38,009 nucleotides of DNA from Mycobacterium sp. (GTDB lineage Bacteria > Actinomycetota > Actinomycetes > Mycobacteriales > Mycobacteriaceae), in NCBI GenBank assembly GCA_025965895.1, contig JAOPWC010000003.1:1-38009 (forward strand), written 5' to 3'. Below, piece after piece: positions 6,550-16,779 of this stretch. A program made the position numbers and the translations under genes. The first letter of the stretch is position 1. Each line of letters opens with the position of its first letter. The notes below the pieces were generated by a model. That model had not been told where the DNA came from, did no database searches, and saw only the letters and a program-made list of their open reading frames with translations.

Positions 6550-6951
6550 ACGGTAGCCGTCGGGATCCGTGGTGGCCTCGTTCAGCGACGCGTCCGCGTA
6601 GCCGCGGCAGTAATCCCAGGTCACGTACGCGTCAGGCTCGGGGTCATAGGCCGGTTCGTGTGGCCGCACGGTGCCGTCGACCAATAGCTGCAGCAGGTTG
6701 GCGCGCAGCATGTCCCAGTCGTGGTAATGGTCCTGCTGACATTCGTCGCAGCACACCACCAGACCGCGGATGCCCTTGTGCGCCAACAATGCCTCGTAAA
6801 CAGCGAGGTCTGCGAGATCAGCCTCCACTGCGCTGCGCTCTTGCGGATCCAGCGGCTGCCCGGGCTCGATGGCGTCCAGTGCCGCCGACGGATCACATGG
6901 ATCGTCGGCGAAGGGATCGGGCGGCAAACCCGGTGGGAGGTGGTCGCGCAC
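6547..6951 (-). CDS. DUF5319 protein (Rv3412-like)
   Basis: A 134-residue conserved actinobacterial protein of unknown function, close to M. tuberculosis Rv3412 (starts RDHLPPGLPPDPFADDP). The centre carries LVVCCDECQQDHYHDWD, a Cys/His cluster that could bind a metal, followed by NLLQLLVDGTVRPHEPAYDP and WDYCRGYAD. There is no signal peptide or membrane segment, so it is cytosolic. The GTG start at 6951 has no Shine-Dalgarno, but TAATCT ends six bases upstream, so the message is probably leaderless. It is divergent from guaB2 and convergent with rsdA, as in M. tuberculosis. Metal binding is inferred only from the cysteines. Confidence 0.9.
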   Translation of the reverse strand: MRDHLPPGLPPDPFADDPCDPSAALDAIEPGQPLDPQERSAVEADLADLAVYEALLAHKGIRGLVVCCDECQQDHYHDWDMLRANLLQLLVDGTVRPHEPAYDPEPDAYVTWDYCRGYADASLNEATTDPDGYR

Positions 6952-6957
6952 GCTTCT

Positions 6958-6963
6958 AGATTA
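6958..6963 (-). promoter_or_regulatory. -10 box TAATCT of the DUF5319 gene
   Basis: On the minus strand TAATCT is followed by six bases and then the GTG start, the spacing expected for a leaderless mycobacterial transcript. Confidence 0.6.
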
Positions 6964-7055
6964 CGCAGCCTCGCAGCTTTAGCGCCAGCCGATGCCGGGG
7001 GGTGCAACCACCCCGCGGCCGACCCGCAGAGCCGGGAAAACGACGTCGGTGCCGA

Positions 7056-8666
<1,611 letters not shown>

Positions 8667-8723
8667 CGGCAGGTGGATGAGCGCTTGCGCGAAGAGCATC
8701 GGGAGTAGCTAGTCATGCATGAC

Positions 8724-9851
8724 ATGGTTGAGATCGGCATGGGCCGCACCGCCCGCCGTACATACGAGCTGGACGACGTCAACATCGTGCCGTCGCGGCG
8801 CACCCGTTCGTCCAAGGACGTGTCGACGGCGTGGCAGCTGGACGCATACCGATTCGAGATCCCCGTGGTGGCTCACCCCACCGACGCGCTCGTGTCCCCG
8901 CAGTTCGCGATCGAGCTCGGTCGGCTCGGCGGCCTGGGCGTGCTCAACGGGGAGGGCCTGATCGGCCGCCACGCCGACGTCGAGGCGAAGATCGCGCAGG
9001 TCATCGAGGCCGCCGAGAAGGAGCCCGAACCCTCGGCGGCGATCCGGCTGCTGCAGCAACTGCACGCCGCGCCGCTGGACCCCGACCTGCTGGGGGCCGC
9101 GGTGGCCCGGATCCGCGACGCCGGCGTGACGACGGCCGTTCGGGTGAGCCCGCAGAACGCGCGCATGCTGACGCCTGCGCTGGTCACGGCCGGCATCGAC
9201 CTGCTGGTCATTCAGGGCACGATCGTGTCGGCCGAGCGGGTGGCCCGCGACGGCGAACCGCTGAATCTCAAGACGTTCATCGCCGAGCTCGACGTGCCCG
9301 TAGTGGCCGGCGGGGTGCTCGACCACAGAACCGCGCTGCACCTGATGCGCACCGGGGCGGCGGGCGTCGTCGTGGGCTACGGCTCGACCAGCGGCGTGAC
9401 CACCAGCGCCGAGGTGCTGGGAATCAGCGTGCCGATGGCCACCGCGATCGCCGACGCGGCGGCGGCGCGTCGCGAATACCTCGACGAGACCGGCGGCCGA
9501 TATGTGCACGTGCTCGCAGACGGCGACATCCACACGTCCGGTGACCTCGCCAAGGCGATCGCGTGCGGCGCCGATGCGGTGGTGCTCGGTACGCCGCTGT
9601 CCGCATCGGCCGAGGCGCTCGGCGAAGGCTGGTTCTGGCCGGCCGCGGCCGCGCACCCGTCGCTGCCTCGTGGCGCGCTGCTGCAGGTCGCGGTCGGGGA
9701 GCGGCCGCCGCTTCGACAGGTGCTCAACGGCCCGTCCGACGACCCGTTCGGTTCGCTGAACCTCGTCGGCGGCCTGCGCCGATCGATGGCCAAGGCCGGT
9801 TACTGCGACCTCAAGGAGTTTCAGAAGGTCGGCTTGGCGGTCTGCTCCTGA
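8724..9851 (+). CDS. guaB3: GuaB3, IMPDH/GMP-reductase family paralogue
   Basis: A 375-residue paralogue of guaB2 without CBS domains. The start MVEIGMGRTARRTYELDDVN matches M. tuberculosis GuaB3, and choosing ATG 8724 rather than 8715 gives the same length. The barrel and nucleotide-binding parts are retained (VLADGDIHTSGDLAKAIACG, LNLVGGLRRSMAKAGYCDLK). The loop that carries the catalytic Cys in GuaB2 (GPGSICTTR) reads GYGSTSGVTTS here, so the usual nucleophile is missing. Mycobacterial GuaB3 is generally not credited with IMPDH activity; its true substrate is uncertain. It sits just after guaB2 and before choD. The arrangement suggests co-transcription with guaB2. Confidence 0.92.
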   Translation: MVEIGMGRTARRTYELDDVNIVPSRRTRSSKDVSTAWQLDAYRFEIPVVAHPTDALVSPQFAIELGRLGGLGVLNGEGLIGRHADVEAKIAQVIEAAEKEPEPSAAIRLLQQLHAAPLDPDLLGAAVARIRDAGVTTAVRVSPQNARMLTPALVTAGIDLLVIQGTIVSAERVARDGEPLNLKTFIAELDVPVVAGGVLDHRTALHLMRTGAAGVVVGYGSTSGVTTSAEVLGISVPMATAIADAAAARREYLDETGGRYVHVLADGDIHTSGDLAKAIACGADAVVLGTPLSASAEALGEGWFWPAAAAHPSLPRGALLQVAVGERPPLRQVLNGPSDDPFGSLNLVGGLRRSMAKAGYCDLKEFQKVGLAVCS

Positions 9852-9873
9852 CCGGTTGTGCTCCGGGAAGTTA

Positions 9874-9921
9874 GGTAACCCTATCTAGAGAGTTACCGAC
9901 CAGTAAGTTCATACTGGTCGC
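9874..9921 (+). promoter_or_regulatory. choD promoter with nested inverted repeats
   Basis: Three symmetric elements are packed against the choD ATG. GGTAAC (9874-9879) pairs with GTTACC (9892-9897). TTAC-N6-GTAA lies at 9893-9906. A perfect 9-bp repeat, CGACCAGTA and TACTGGTCG around AGTTCA, fills 9897-9920. CATACT at 9910-9915 ends six bases before the ATG and could be a weak -10 of a leaderless transcript, so a protein bound to the repeat would cover the promoter. The form resembles TetR-family operators; the regulator is unknown. Confidence 0.6.
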
Positions 9922-11658
9922 ATGGCGCCTGACTACGACGTTTTGATCATCGGCTCAGGATTCGGGGGCAGCGTCACCGCACTGCGGCTGACCGAGAAGG
10001 GCTACCGCGTCGGCGTGCTCGAGGCGGGCCGCCGCTTCGAAGACCACGAGTTCGCGAAGACATCGTGGAATCTGCGCAAGTTCTTGTGGGCGCCGAAGCT
10101 CGGCATGTACGGCATCCAGCGCATCCATCTGCTGCGCAACTGCATGATCCTGGCCGGGGCGGGCGTCGGCGGCGGCTCACTGAACTACGCGAACACCTTG
10201 TACGTGCCCCCCGAGCCGTTCTTCTCCGACCGGCAGTGGTCGCACATCACCGACTGGCGCACCGAGCTGATGCCGCACTATGACCAGGCACAGCGGATGC
10301 TCGGCGTGGTCCGCAACCCGACCTTCACCGACGCCGACCGCATCATCAAGGAAGTCGCCGAGGACATCGGCGTCGCCGACACGTTCGTGCCGACACCGGT
10401 CGGGGTGTTCTTCGGCCCGGACGGGACAAAGGCGCCGGGTGAGAAAGTGCCCGACCCCTACTTCGGCGGCGCCGGGCCCTCGCGCACCGGCTGCATCGAG
10501 TGCGGCTCCTGCATGACCGGTTGCCGCTACGGCGCCAAGAACACCCTGGTGAAGAACTACCTCGGGCTGGCCGAGAAGGCGGGCGCCGACGTGATTCCGA
10601 TGCGCACGGTCACCGGCTTCGAGCAGGGTTCCGACGGGCTGTGGCGTGTCGACACCGTGGTCACCGGCCGCTGGCTGCGCAGGCGCAAGAAGACGTTCAC
10701 CGCAAGGCACGTGGTTCTGGCCGCCGGAACCTTCGGCACCCAGAAGCTGCTGTTCAAGATGCGCGACAAGGGCAAGCTGCCGGAACTTTCCGGCATGCTC
10801 GGCGTCGTCACCCGCACCAACTCCGAGTCGATCGTCGGCGCGGGGCGACTGAAGGTCGCACCCGACCTGAATCTCACTCATGGAGTCGCGATCACGTCGT
10901 CGATCCATCCCACCCCCGACACCCACGTCGAACCGGTGCGTTACGGCAAGGGCTCCAACGCGATGGGACTGCTGCAGACGCTGATGACTGACGGCGCCGG
11001 ACCCGAAGGCACCGACGTCCCGCGGTTCAAGCAGCTGTTCCGCGGGGCCGCGGAGGATCCGCGCGGCACACTGCGGTTGCTGAATCCGCGGCGGTGGAGC
11101 GAACGAACGATGATCATGCTCGTCATGCAACATCTGGACAACTCGATCACGACGTTCACCAGGCGCACCCGGCTCGGGCTGCGCCGGATGACGAGCAAAC
11201 AGGGCCACGGCGAATCGAACCCGACCTGGATCCCGGTCGGCAACGAGGTCACCCGACGCGTCGCGGAGAAGATCGACGGCGTTGCCGGCGGCACCTGGGG
11301 TGAGCTGTTCAACATCCCGCTGACCGCGCATTTCCTGGGCGGCGCGGTGATCGGCGACAGCCCCGAACACGGCGTCATCGACCCCTATCACCGGGTCTAC
11401 GGTTATCCCACGCTTTCGGTCGTCGACGGCGCCGCGATCTCGGCGAACCTCGGCGTCAATCCGTCGCTCTCCATCACCGCGCAGGCCGAGCGTGCCGCGT
11501 CGCTGTGGCCCAACCGGGGGGAGGCCGACCTTCGGCCCGCTCAAGGGCAGCCGTACCAGCGGCTGGACCCGATCCCACCCGCCGATCCCGTCGTCCCGGT
11601 CGATGCGCCCGCGGCGCTGCGGCGCCTGCCGATCGAGCCGGTCACCTCCGCCGGCTGA
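9922..11658 (+). CDS. choD: ChoD, GMC-type FAD-dependent oxidoreductase (cholesterol oxidase-like)
   Basis: A 578-residue flavoenzyme, the same length as M. tuberculosis ChoD. The N-terminal Rossmann motif DVLIIGSGFGGSVTALRL binds FAD. Further GMC features are LAGAGVGGGSLNYANT and, near the end, LGVNPSLSITAQAERAA. A cysteine-rich stretch, TGCIECGSCMTGCRYGAKNT, is also seen. The family oxidises sterols such as cholesterol, but in mycobacteria ChoD is not the main 3-beta-hydroxysteroid dehydrogenase, and a broader alcohol substrate is possible. No signal peptide is evident. There is no Shine-Dalgarno before the ATG; the promoter abuts it within an inverted repeat. It follows guaB3 after 70 bp but probably has its own promoter. 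It converges with the GH65 gene. Confidence 0.92.
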   Translation: MAPDYDVLIIGSGFGGSVTALRLTEKGYRVGVLEAGRRFEDHEFAKTSWNLRKFLWAPKLGMYGIQRIHLLRNCMILAGAGVGGGSLNYANTLYVPPEPFFSDRQWSHITDWRTELMPHYDQAQRMLGVVRNPTFTDADRIIKEVAEDIGVADTFVPTPVGVFFGPDGTKAPGEKVPDPYFGGAGPSRTGCIECGSCMTGCRYGAKNTLVKNYLGLAEKAGADVIPMRTVTGFEQGSDGLWRVDTVVTGRWLRRRKKTFTARHVVLAAGTFGTQKLLFKMRDKGKLPELSGMLGVVTRTNSESIVGAGRLKVAPDLNLTHGVAITSSIHPTPDTHVEPVRYGKGSNAMGLLQTLMTDGAGPEGTDVPRFKQLFRGAAEDPRGTLRLLNPRRWSERTMIMLVMQHLDNSITTFTRRTRLGLRRMTSKQGHGESNPTWIPVGNEVTRRVAEKIDGVAGGTWGELFNIPLTAHFLGGAVIGDSPEHGVIDPYHRVYGYPTLSVVDGAAISANLGVNPSLSITAQAERAASLWPNRGEADLRPAQGQPYQRLDPIPPADPVVPVDAPAALRRLPIEPVTSAG

Positions 11659-11688
11659 CCGCCGTCGCAGAGGCCGTTCGGGGAATCG

Positions 11689-14043
11689 TCACACCCGCTT
11701 GCGCATCGGCTCACGGCCTGGCGGCTGCGGCGGTGGCGGCAGCAGCGCTTCACGGGGCCGGATGGCCATTTTCGTTGGAGCGCGGGGGCTGAGTTCGACG
11801 TCGTCGCCGGCATGCCTGATCGTCAGCGTATGACCCGGTCCGTCGCGGACGGTGTACGTGACGTCGGCGTGGTTGATGTCCACGGTCACCCGGAACTCCC
11901 GCCAGCGCAGCCGGAACCGAAGACGGGAGATGTCGTCGGGCAGATGCGGGTCGAACGACATCACGCCTTCGTCGTCACGCAGGCCGCCGAAGCCGGCGAC
12001 CAGTGCGGTCCACGCCCCGGCGAGCGAAGCCATGTGCAGGCCATCGCCGGTGTTGTGGTGAAGGTTGCGCAGATCGATGAGCGCGGCCTCGTACGTGTAG
12101 TCATAGGCCAGCTCGAGGTGGCCGACCTCGGCGCACATCACGGCCTGGGTGCACGCCGACAACGACGAGTCACGCACCGTGCGTCGCTCGTAGTAGTCGA
12201 CGTTGCGGGCCTTCTGCCCGGGGCCGAACGCATGGCTCCGCCAGTGCATCGCCAGGACCAGGTCGGCCTGCTTGACCACCTGCGCCGGATACAGCCGCAC
12301 ATAGGGGTAGTGCAGCAGCAACGGGTATTGCGCGTTCGCTGAGAAGTCCCACTCCGCAAGGCGGGTGAAGCCTTCACACTGCTGGTGGACGCCCAGTTCC
12401 TGATCGTAGGGGATGTGCGCGGCGTCGGCCGCGTCGCGCCACGCGGCGGTCTCTTCCGTGCTGACCCCCAGCGCCCGCGCCGCCTCGGGGTGGCGGGTGC
12501 ACGCATCGGCCGCGGTGCGCAGATTGTGCGCGGCCATCAGGTTCGTGAACACGTTGTCGCGCACGATCGCCGTGTACTCGTCCGGCCCGGTGACTCCGTC
12601 GAGGTGCCACACGCCGTGCCGGTCGTGATGCCCGAGCGACAGCCAGAGCCGCGCGGTTTCGGCAAGCACCTCGAGACCGCAACTCTCTTCAAGCGAGTTG
12701 TCGCCCGTGACGATGCGATACCGCTCGAATGCCATCGCGATGTCGGCGTTGATGTGCCACGCCGCCGTGCCGGCCGGCCAGTAGGCCGAGCACTCCTGGC
12801 CCCGGATCGTGCGCCACGGAAAACTCGCGCCGTTGAGGTCGAGTTGGGCGGCGCGTTCTCTGGCCAGGTCCAGGATCGACGCCCGCCACCGCAGCGCGTC
12901 GGCGGCCGCATCAGGTTTGGTGTAGGTGAGCAAGGGAAGCACGAAGCCCTCCGTGTCCCAGAAGGCGTGTCCGTCATAGCCGTTGCCCGTCAAACCCTTG
13001 GCCGCGATCGCACGGCGTTCGGTCCGTGCGCTCGCCTGCAACACATGGAAGAGTCCGAACCGGACCGCCTGCTGAACATCGGGATCACCCTCGACTTCAA
13101 CGTCGGCGCTGTCCCAGAAGTCGTCGAGGTAGGCGCGCTGCGCATCCAGCAGGCCCTGCCAGCCGCTGTAGCTGGCGCCGGTGAGTGCCCCAGCCGCCTG
13201 ATCCTGCAGGGCGGGGCGGGAGCGCAGGCTCGACCACCCGTAAGCCAGGTACTTGACGATCCGCAGGCGCTGCCCGGGCCGCAGCCCGCAGATGACCGTG
13301 CTGCGCGCCAAGTCCTCGCGGGCATCGGTCTCCACCTCGACCCGTCCGGGAACGTCGACTTCGTGGGTCATCGCGGCCGCCATCATCAATTTGCTGGACC
13401 GGGTGCGATGCACCAGCAGCGCTGTCTTACGGTCGGCGACCTCGTGATGAACCGCCTTGAGCGGGCGCTTCAGCGCGGCCGCGACCCGCGGATCGGCTGA
13501 TAACTGCGGTTGGTCCTCGTTCGCGACGAGCTCGGATTGCACTGTGACACGGACGAATTCATCAATGGCCTCGACCACGTACTCGATGGCCGCCACGCTG
13601 CGCTGTGCCAGCGACACCAGGCGCGTCGACCGTACCACCACGTGCTTGCCCGCGGGCGACCGCCACCGTGCCTGCCGTGTCAACGTCCCGGCGCGCAGGT
13701 CGAGAACCCGTTCGTGCTCCAGCAGTTCGCCGTAGCGGACGTCGAACGGCTCGTCGTCGACGAGCAGACGCATGATCTTGCCGTTGGTCACGTCGACCAG
13801 GGTCTGGCCGTCTTCGGGATACCCGTACCCCGCCTCCGCGTACGGCAACGGACGGGTCTCGTAGAACGAGCCGAGGTAGGTTCCCGGCAGCCCGTACGGC
13901 TCGCCCTCGTCGAGGTTGCCGCGCAGGCCGATGTGCCCGTTCGACAGCGCGAACACCGACTCGGTCTGTGCGAGCAGGTCGAGGTCGAGCCAGGTCTCGC
14001 GCACCTGCCAGGGCTCGATCGGGAAGGCGCCGTGGGTGATCAT
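11689..14043 (-). CDS. GH65 disaccharide phosphorylase (maltose/trehalose/kojibiose phosphorylase-like)
   Basis: A 784-residue glycoside hydrolase family 65 protein, near-identical in length to Rv3401. Domains: N-terminal beta-sandwich ([20 protein letters not shown] onwards), linker, (alpha/alpha)6 catalytic barrel from about residue 300 ([20 protein letters not shown]), and a C-terminal jelly-roll. The general acid is E489 in [17 protein letters not shown]65 phosphorylases split alpha-linked disaccharides with phosphate to beta-glucose-1-phosphate and glucose. The start overlaps the stop of the upstream beta-phosphoglucomutase-like gene (ATGA), and the pair would convert the beta-glucose-1-phosphate onward, a classic metabolic pairing. 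The exact disaccharide cannot be told from sequence alone. The protein is cytosolic, with no signal peptide. Confidence 0.92.
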   Translation of the reverse strand: MITHGAFPIEPWQVRETWLDLDLLAQTESVFALSNGHIGLRGNLDEGEPYGLPGTYLGSFYETRPLPYAEAGYGYPEDGQTLVDVTNGKIMRLLVDDEPFDVRYGELLEHERVLDLRAGTLTRQARWRSPAGKHVVVRSTRLVSLAQRSVAAIEYVVEAIDEFVRVTVQSELVANEDQPQLSADPRVAAALKRPLKAVHHEVADRKTALLVHRTRSSKLMMAAAMTHEVDVPGRVEVETDAREDLARSTVICGLRPGQRLRIVKYLAYGWSSLRSRPALQDQAAGALTGASYSGWQGLLDAQRAYLDDFWDSADVEVEGDPDVQQAVRFGLFHVLQASARTERRAIAAKGLTGNGYDGHAFWDTEGFVLPLLTYTKPDAAADALRWRASILDLARERAAQLDLNGASFPWRTIRGQECSAYWPAGTAAWHINADIAMAFERYRIVTGDNSLEESCGLEVLAETARLWLSLGHHDRHGVWHLDGVTGPDEYTAIVRDNVFTNLMAAHNLRTAADACTRHPEAARALGVSTEETAAWRDAADAAHIPYDQELGVHQQCEGFTRLAEWDFSANAQYPLLLHYPYVRLYPAQVVKQADLVLAMHWRSHAFGPGQKARNVDYYERRTVRDSSLSACTQAVMCAEVGHLELAYDYTYEAALIDLRNLHHNTGDGLHMASLAGAWTALVAGFGGLRDDEGVMSFDPHLPDDISRLRFRLRWREFRVTVDINHADVTYTVRDGPGHTLTIRHAGDDVELSPRAPTKMAIRPREALLPPPPQPPGREPMRKRV

Positions 14044-14780
14044 CGTGCTTGCAGCAGCTCGGCCAGATCGGTGACGACGACGTCGGCGCCGTTCTGCCGC
14101 AACGCTTCCGACTGACCCACCCGGTCGACGCCGACCACGAAACCGAAGTGCCCGGCGCGCCCTGCCTCGACGCCGGAAAGAGCATCCTCGAAGACGGCCG
14201 CCTCGGCGGGAGTGACGTCGAGCAGCTGAGCGGCCCGCAGGTACGAATCCGGGGCCGGCTTGCCGGCGATGTGCTGCTCGCGCATGGTCACTCCGTCCAC
14301 CCGCTGCTGGGCGAACCTGTCGAGCCCGGTGACCTCCAGCACGTCGCGGGTGTTCGCGCTGGACGACACCACCGCCACATCCAGACCGGCGGCGCTGACC
14401 GCCTCGAGATAGCGCCGCGACCCCTCGAACACCCTGACGCCGTCCTGGCGCAGCGTCTGCAGGAACAACTCGTTCTTGCGGTTGCCCAGCCCGTTCACCG
14501 TCTCGGCCCCGGGATCGTCGTCGGGATCGCCCTCAGGCAGCGTGATGCCGCGGCTGGCCAAAAAGGAGCGGACACCGTCCTCGCGCCTCTTGCCGTCCAC
14601 GTAGTTCAGGTAGTCGGCATCGACGTCGAACGGGACGAATTGCGTGCCGGTGCGGTCGGCCCGCTGGCGAAGGTAGGCGTCGAACATCACCTTCCACGCC
14701 TTCTTGTGCACGCTCGCGGTGTCCGTGAGTACGCCGTCGAGGTCGAACAGGCAGGCGCGCACCTTCTGCGGCAGACCCAG
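14040..14780 (-). CDS. Beta-phosphoglucomutase-like HAD hydrolase (Rv3400-like)
   Basis: A HAD-superfamily protein of about 246 residues. Motif I is [11 protein letters not shown] with nucleophile D14 and acid/base D16, followed by a cap domain ([20 protein letters not shown]). Motif II is [10 protein letters not shown], motif III the K of [15 protein letters not shown], and motif [14 protein letters not shown]. Beta-phosphoglucomutases interconvert beta-glucose-1-phosphate and glucose-6-phosphate, which fits the overlapping GH65 gene downstream. The frame is open to ATG 14891. I prefer GTG 14780 because AGCGAGG lies six bases upstream and homology to Rv3400 is strong from that codon on, but a start further upstream is possible since Rv3400 has an N-terminal extension. 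Confidence 0.85.
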   Translation of the reverse strand: MGLPQKVRACLFDLDGVLTDTASVHKKAWKVMFDAYLRQRADRTGTQFVPFDVDADYLNYVDGKRREDGVRSFLASRGITLPEGDPDDDPGAETVNGLGNRKNELFLQTLRQDGVRVFEGSRRYLEAVSAAGLDVAVVSSSANTRDVLEVTGLDRFAQQRVDGVTMREQHIAGKPAPDSYLRAAQLLDVTPAEAAVFEDALSGVEAGRAGHFGFVVGVDRVGQSEALRQNGADVVVTDLAELLQAR

Positions 14781-15026
14781 CACGGCGAACCTCGCTCTCT
14801 GGTCGCGGCTCTGCAGGCGCGCGCCCCGTCCGCACGATAGCAATGTGCGGCGAACGAAACGGTGCTTCGAACGTATGTTCCCTAGGGCCATTGGAGAGGC
14901 GTCCTCGACGTAGTGAAAGCGAGTGATGCTCTGAGGCGATGCAGGTTCCTAAGGTGTTATCTCGGGTAAGTCCACGAGCCTTTCGGCGCCTACTTCAATA
15001 GGCCCAGTTCACAAAGGGCGCGCGTT

Positions 15027-15032
15027 TAGTCT
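15027..15032 (+). promoter_or_regulatory. -10 box TAGTCT of the adenylate cyclase gene
   Basis: TAGTCT is followed by six bases and then the ATG at 15039, with no Shine-Dalgarno; this is the leaderless arrangement. Nothing else is recognised in 14892-15026. Confidence 0.6.
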
Positions 15033-15038
15033 CGCGGC

Positions 15039-16568
15039 ATGGACCGCATCTGGCAGTGGGCGTGGGATCGGTACGGAGCGAGGTACTCGTGGGCGATCTG
15101 CGCGGTCGCGTTCCTGCCGTTGCTGCAGACTTACCTCGTTTTGTCGTTTGTCATTGTCGCTTTCGAGGACTCCAATCGCTACATCGAGGTGGCCGCCGTC
15201 GCCATTGTCGCCGTGCTGGTGTTGGTGTATGTGCTGTTTCTTCCCGGCCTGGGCGAGAAGCGGCTTGTGGAGCGGTGGGCAGCCGGCCACGAGGTCGATC
15301 GAGCGACGGCGCTGGACGCCACCTACACCTGGGCTCGGGGGCTGGTTGCCCGCGTGGTGGTGGGCATCGCTGTTTGGGCCGCCCTGCTATTCGCCGTTGT
15401 CGGTGCGATCGCCGGGGCGAGCGGGTGGCGGCTTGTCCAGTATGGAGTCCTGGGCGCCGTCATCGGAATCTCTGTCCAGCTGATCTCTGTGCACAGCTCC
15501 GTGGAAGCGATGCTGCGGCCAGCTAGGGCCGCCCTCGCCGGTGACACCGGGATCGGTGACTCCTTGCCTCGCTCTCGCCCGAGTTTTGCCGCGTGGTCGA
15601 ACTTGTCCCTGCTCGCAGTCGCGTTTGTGTTCGCCGCCGCGGGTGCGATGTTGGCGGCGGTGTTCGATAGGGCCAGTGAGGACCCGTTGCTCTGGGTGAT
15701 GATCGGGTGTGCGATGACGCTTGGCTTCGCGGTGCCGATCAGCGTCGGCATCGCATTCGCACCGTCGCTGCGACCCATTCGCGATCTTGCCGCAGGAACC
15801 GAGCGCGTTGCGGCTGGTGACTACAGTCAGCGCCTGCCGGTTGTTCAGGACGATGATTTGGGCGCGTTGGCGGCGTCGTTTAACCGCATGCAGGCGGGTT
15901 TGGCTGAGCGGCAACGACTTCAGGCCGCGTTCGGCACTTACGTCGACCCAGTACTCGCGGCGCGGCTACTCGAGCAGGGTGACGATGTCTTCACCGGTGA
16001 GCGCCGCGAGGTGACCGTGATGTTCGTCGATGTCCGGGACTTCACCCCGTTCGCCGAGGCGAACACCGCCGAGGACACCGTCGCGCGTCTCAACGCGTTG
16101 TTCGAGATCGTCGTGCCCGCTGTCGTCGATGCCGGTGGACACGTCAACAAGTTCCTCGGCGACGGCGCGCTGGCCGTCTTCGGGGCCCCCAACGACCTTG
16201 CGGATCATGCTCACGCGGCGGTGAGTGCCGCTGTTCTGATTCACCGCCTGGTCGCCGAGCGATTCGGCGGCGCGCTTCGGATCGGCATCGGAATCAACAC
16301 CGGTGTGGTGATCGCCGGCACCATCGGCGGCGGTGGCAAGCTGGAGTTCACCCTGATCGGTGACACCGTCAACGTCGCGGCCCGCGTCGAGCAGCTCACC
16401 AAGACCACCGGTGACGCGATCCTTCTCACGCACCAGACCTTCGACGCCCTGGTTCCTCGACCGCCCGGCCTCACCGACCGGGGATCCCACGCCCTGAAAG
16501 GCAAGTCAGCCGCCGTGAAAGTCTTCGGCCTCGACCCAGGCATCCCTTCGTCCCTTCCTCGAAGCTGA
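15039..16568 (+). CDS. Membrane class III adenylate cyclase, 6TM-HAMP-CHD
   Basis: A 509-residue protein of the Rv1318c/Rv1319c/Rv1320c/Rv3645 type that makes cAMP from ATP. Six hydrophobic helices fill about residues 18-243. A HAMP linker follows (SLRPIRDLAAGTERVAAGDY to DDDLGALAASFNRMQAGLAE). The catalytic domain starts near 320. Metal-binding D331 lies in FVDVRDFT and D375 in KFLGDGALAVFGAP; adenine-selecting residues are K371 and D442 (LIGDTVNVAAR); transition-state residues are N445 and R449. All key residues are present, so it should be active as a homodimer. The start is set by a leaderless -10 box. The gene sits between the GH65/HAD pair and a recombinase trio, where M. tuberculosis has other genes, so it may be an accessory gain. 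Confidence 0.93.
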   Translation: MDRIWQWAWDRYGARYSWAICAVAFLPLLQTYLVLSFVIVAFEDSNRYIEVAAVAIVAVLVLVYVLFLPGLGEKRLVERWAAGHEVDRATALDATYTWARGLVARVVVGIAVWAALLFAVVGAIAGASGWRLVQYGVLGAVIGISVQLISVHSSVEAMLRPARAALAGDTGIGDSLPRSRPSFAAWSNLSLLAVAFVFAAAGAMLAAVFDRASEDPLLWVMIGCAMTLGFAVPISVGIAFAPSLRPIRDLAAGTERVAAGDYSQRLPVVQDDDLGALAASFNRMQAGLAERQRLQAAFGTYVDPVLAARLLEQGDDVFTGERREVTVMFVDVRDFTPFAEANTAEDTVARLNALFEIVVPAVVDAGGHVNKFLGDGALAVFGAPNDLADHAHAAVSAAVLIHRLVAERFGGALRIGIGINTGVVIAGTIGGGGKLEFTLIGDTVNVAARVEQLTKTTGDAILLTHQTFDALVPRPPGLTDRGSHALKGKSAAVKVFGLDPGIPSSLPRS

Positions 16569-16779
16569 TCTCGCGTGCGGCTGAAGAACTCGGCAACGGG
16601 CACCGGCGCCGACGCTCACGTTCACCTCACCCCCAGCCGGAAGAGCGCCCCGTACTACCGCTCGTAACGGACAAGAAGCAAGTGCCAAGTCCGAGCCGCG
16701 CGCGAGATGAGATGTCGGTGGTGATCGCTAGCGTCGGTGGCAGTACTCCCTCGGTGCGCGAGACGAAAAGGAGGCGGCA
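16569..16779. other. Intergenic region; left flank of the recombinase trio
   Basis: No gene seen. AAGGAGG at the right end serves the TTG start at 16780. The left boundary of the mobile element presumably lies here, but no terminal repeat is obvious; AGTACTC occurs here (16740-16746) and right of the trio (20284-20290), which may be chance. Confidence 0.35.

Noticed and set aside
10177..11544. 455-codon minus-strand frame inside choD
   Set aside because: Shadow frame of choD, with His/Arg/Gly-rich composition and no domains.
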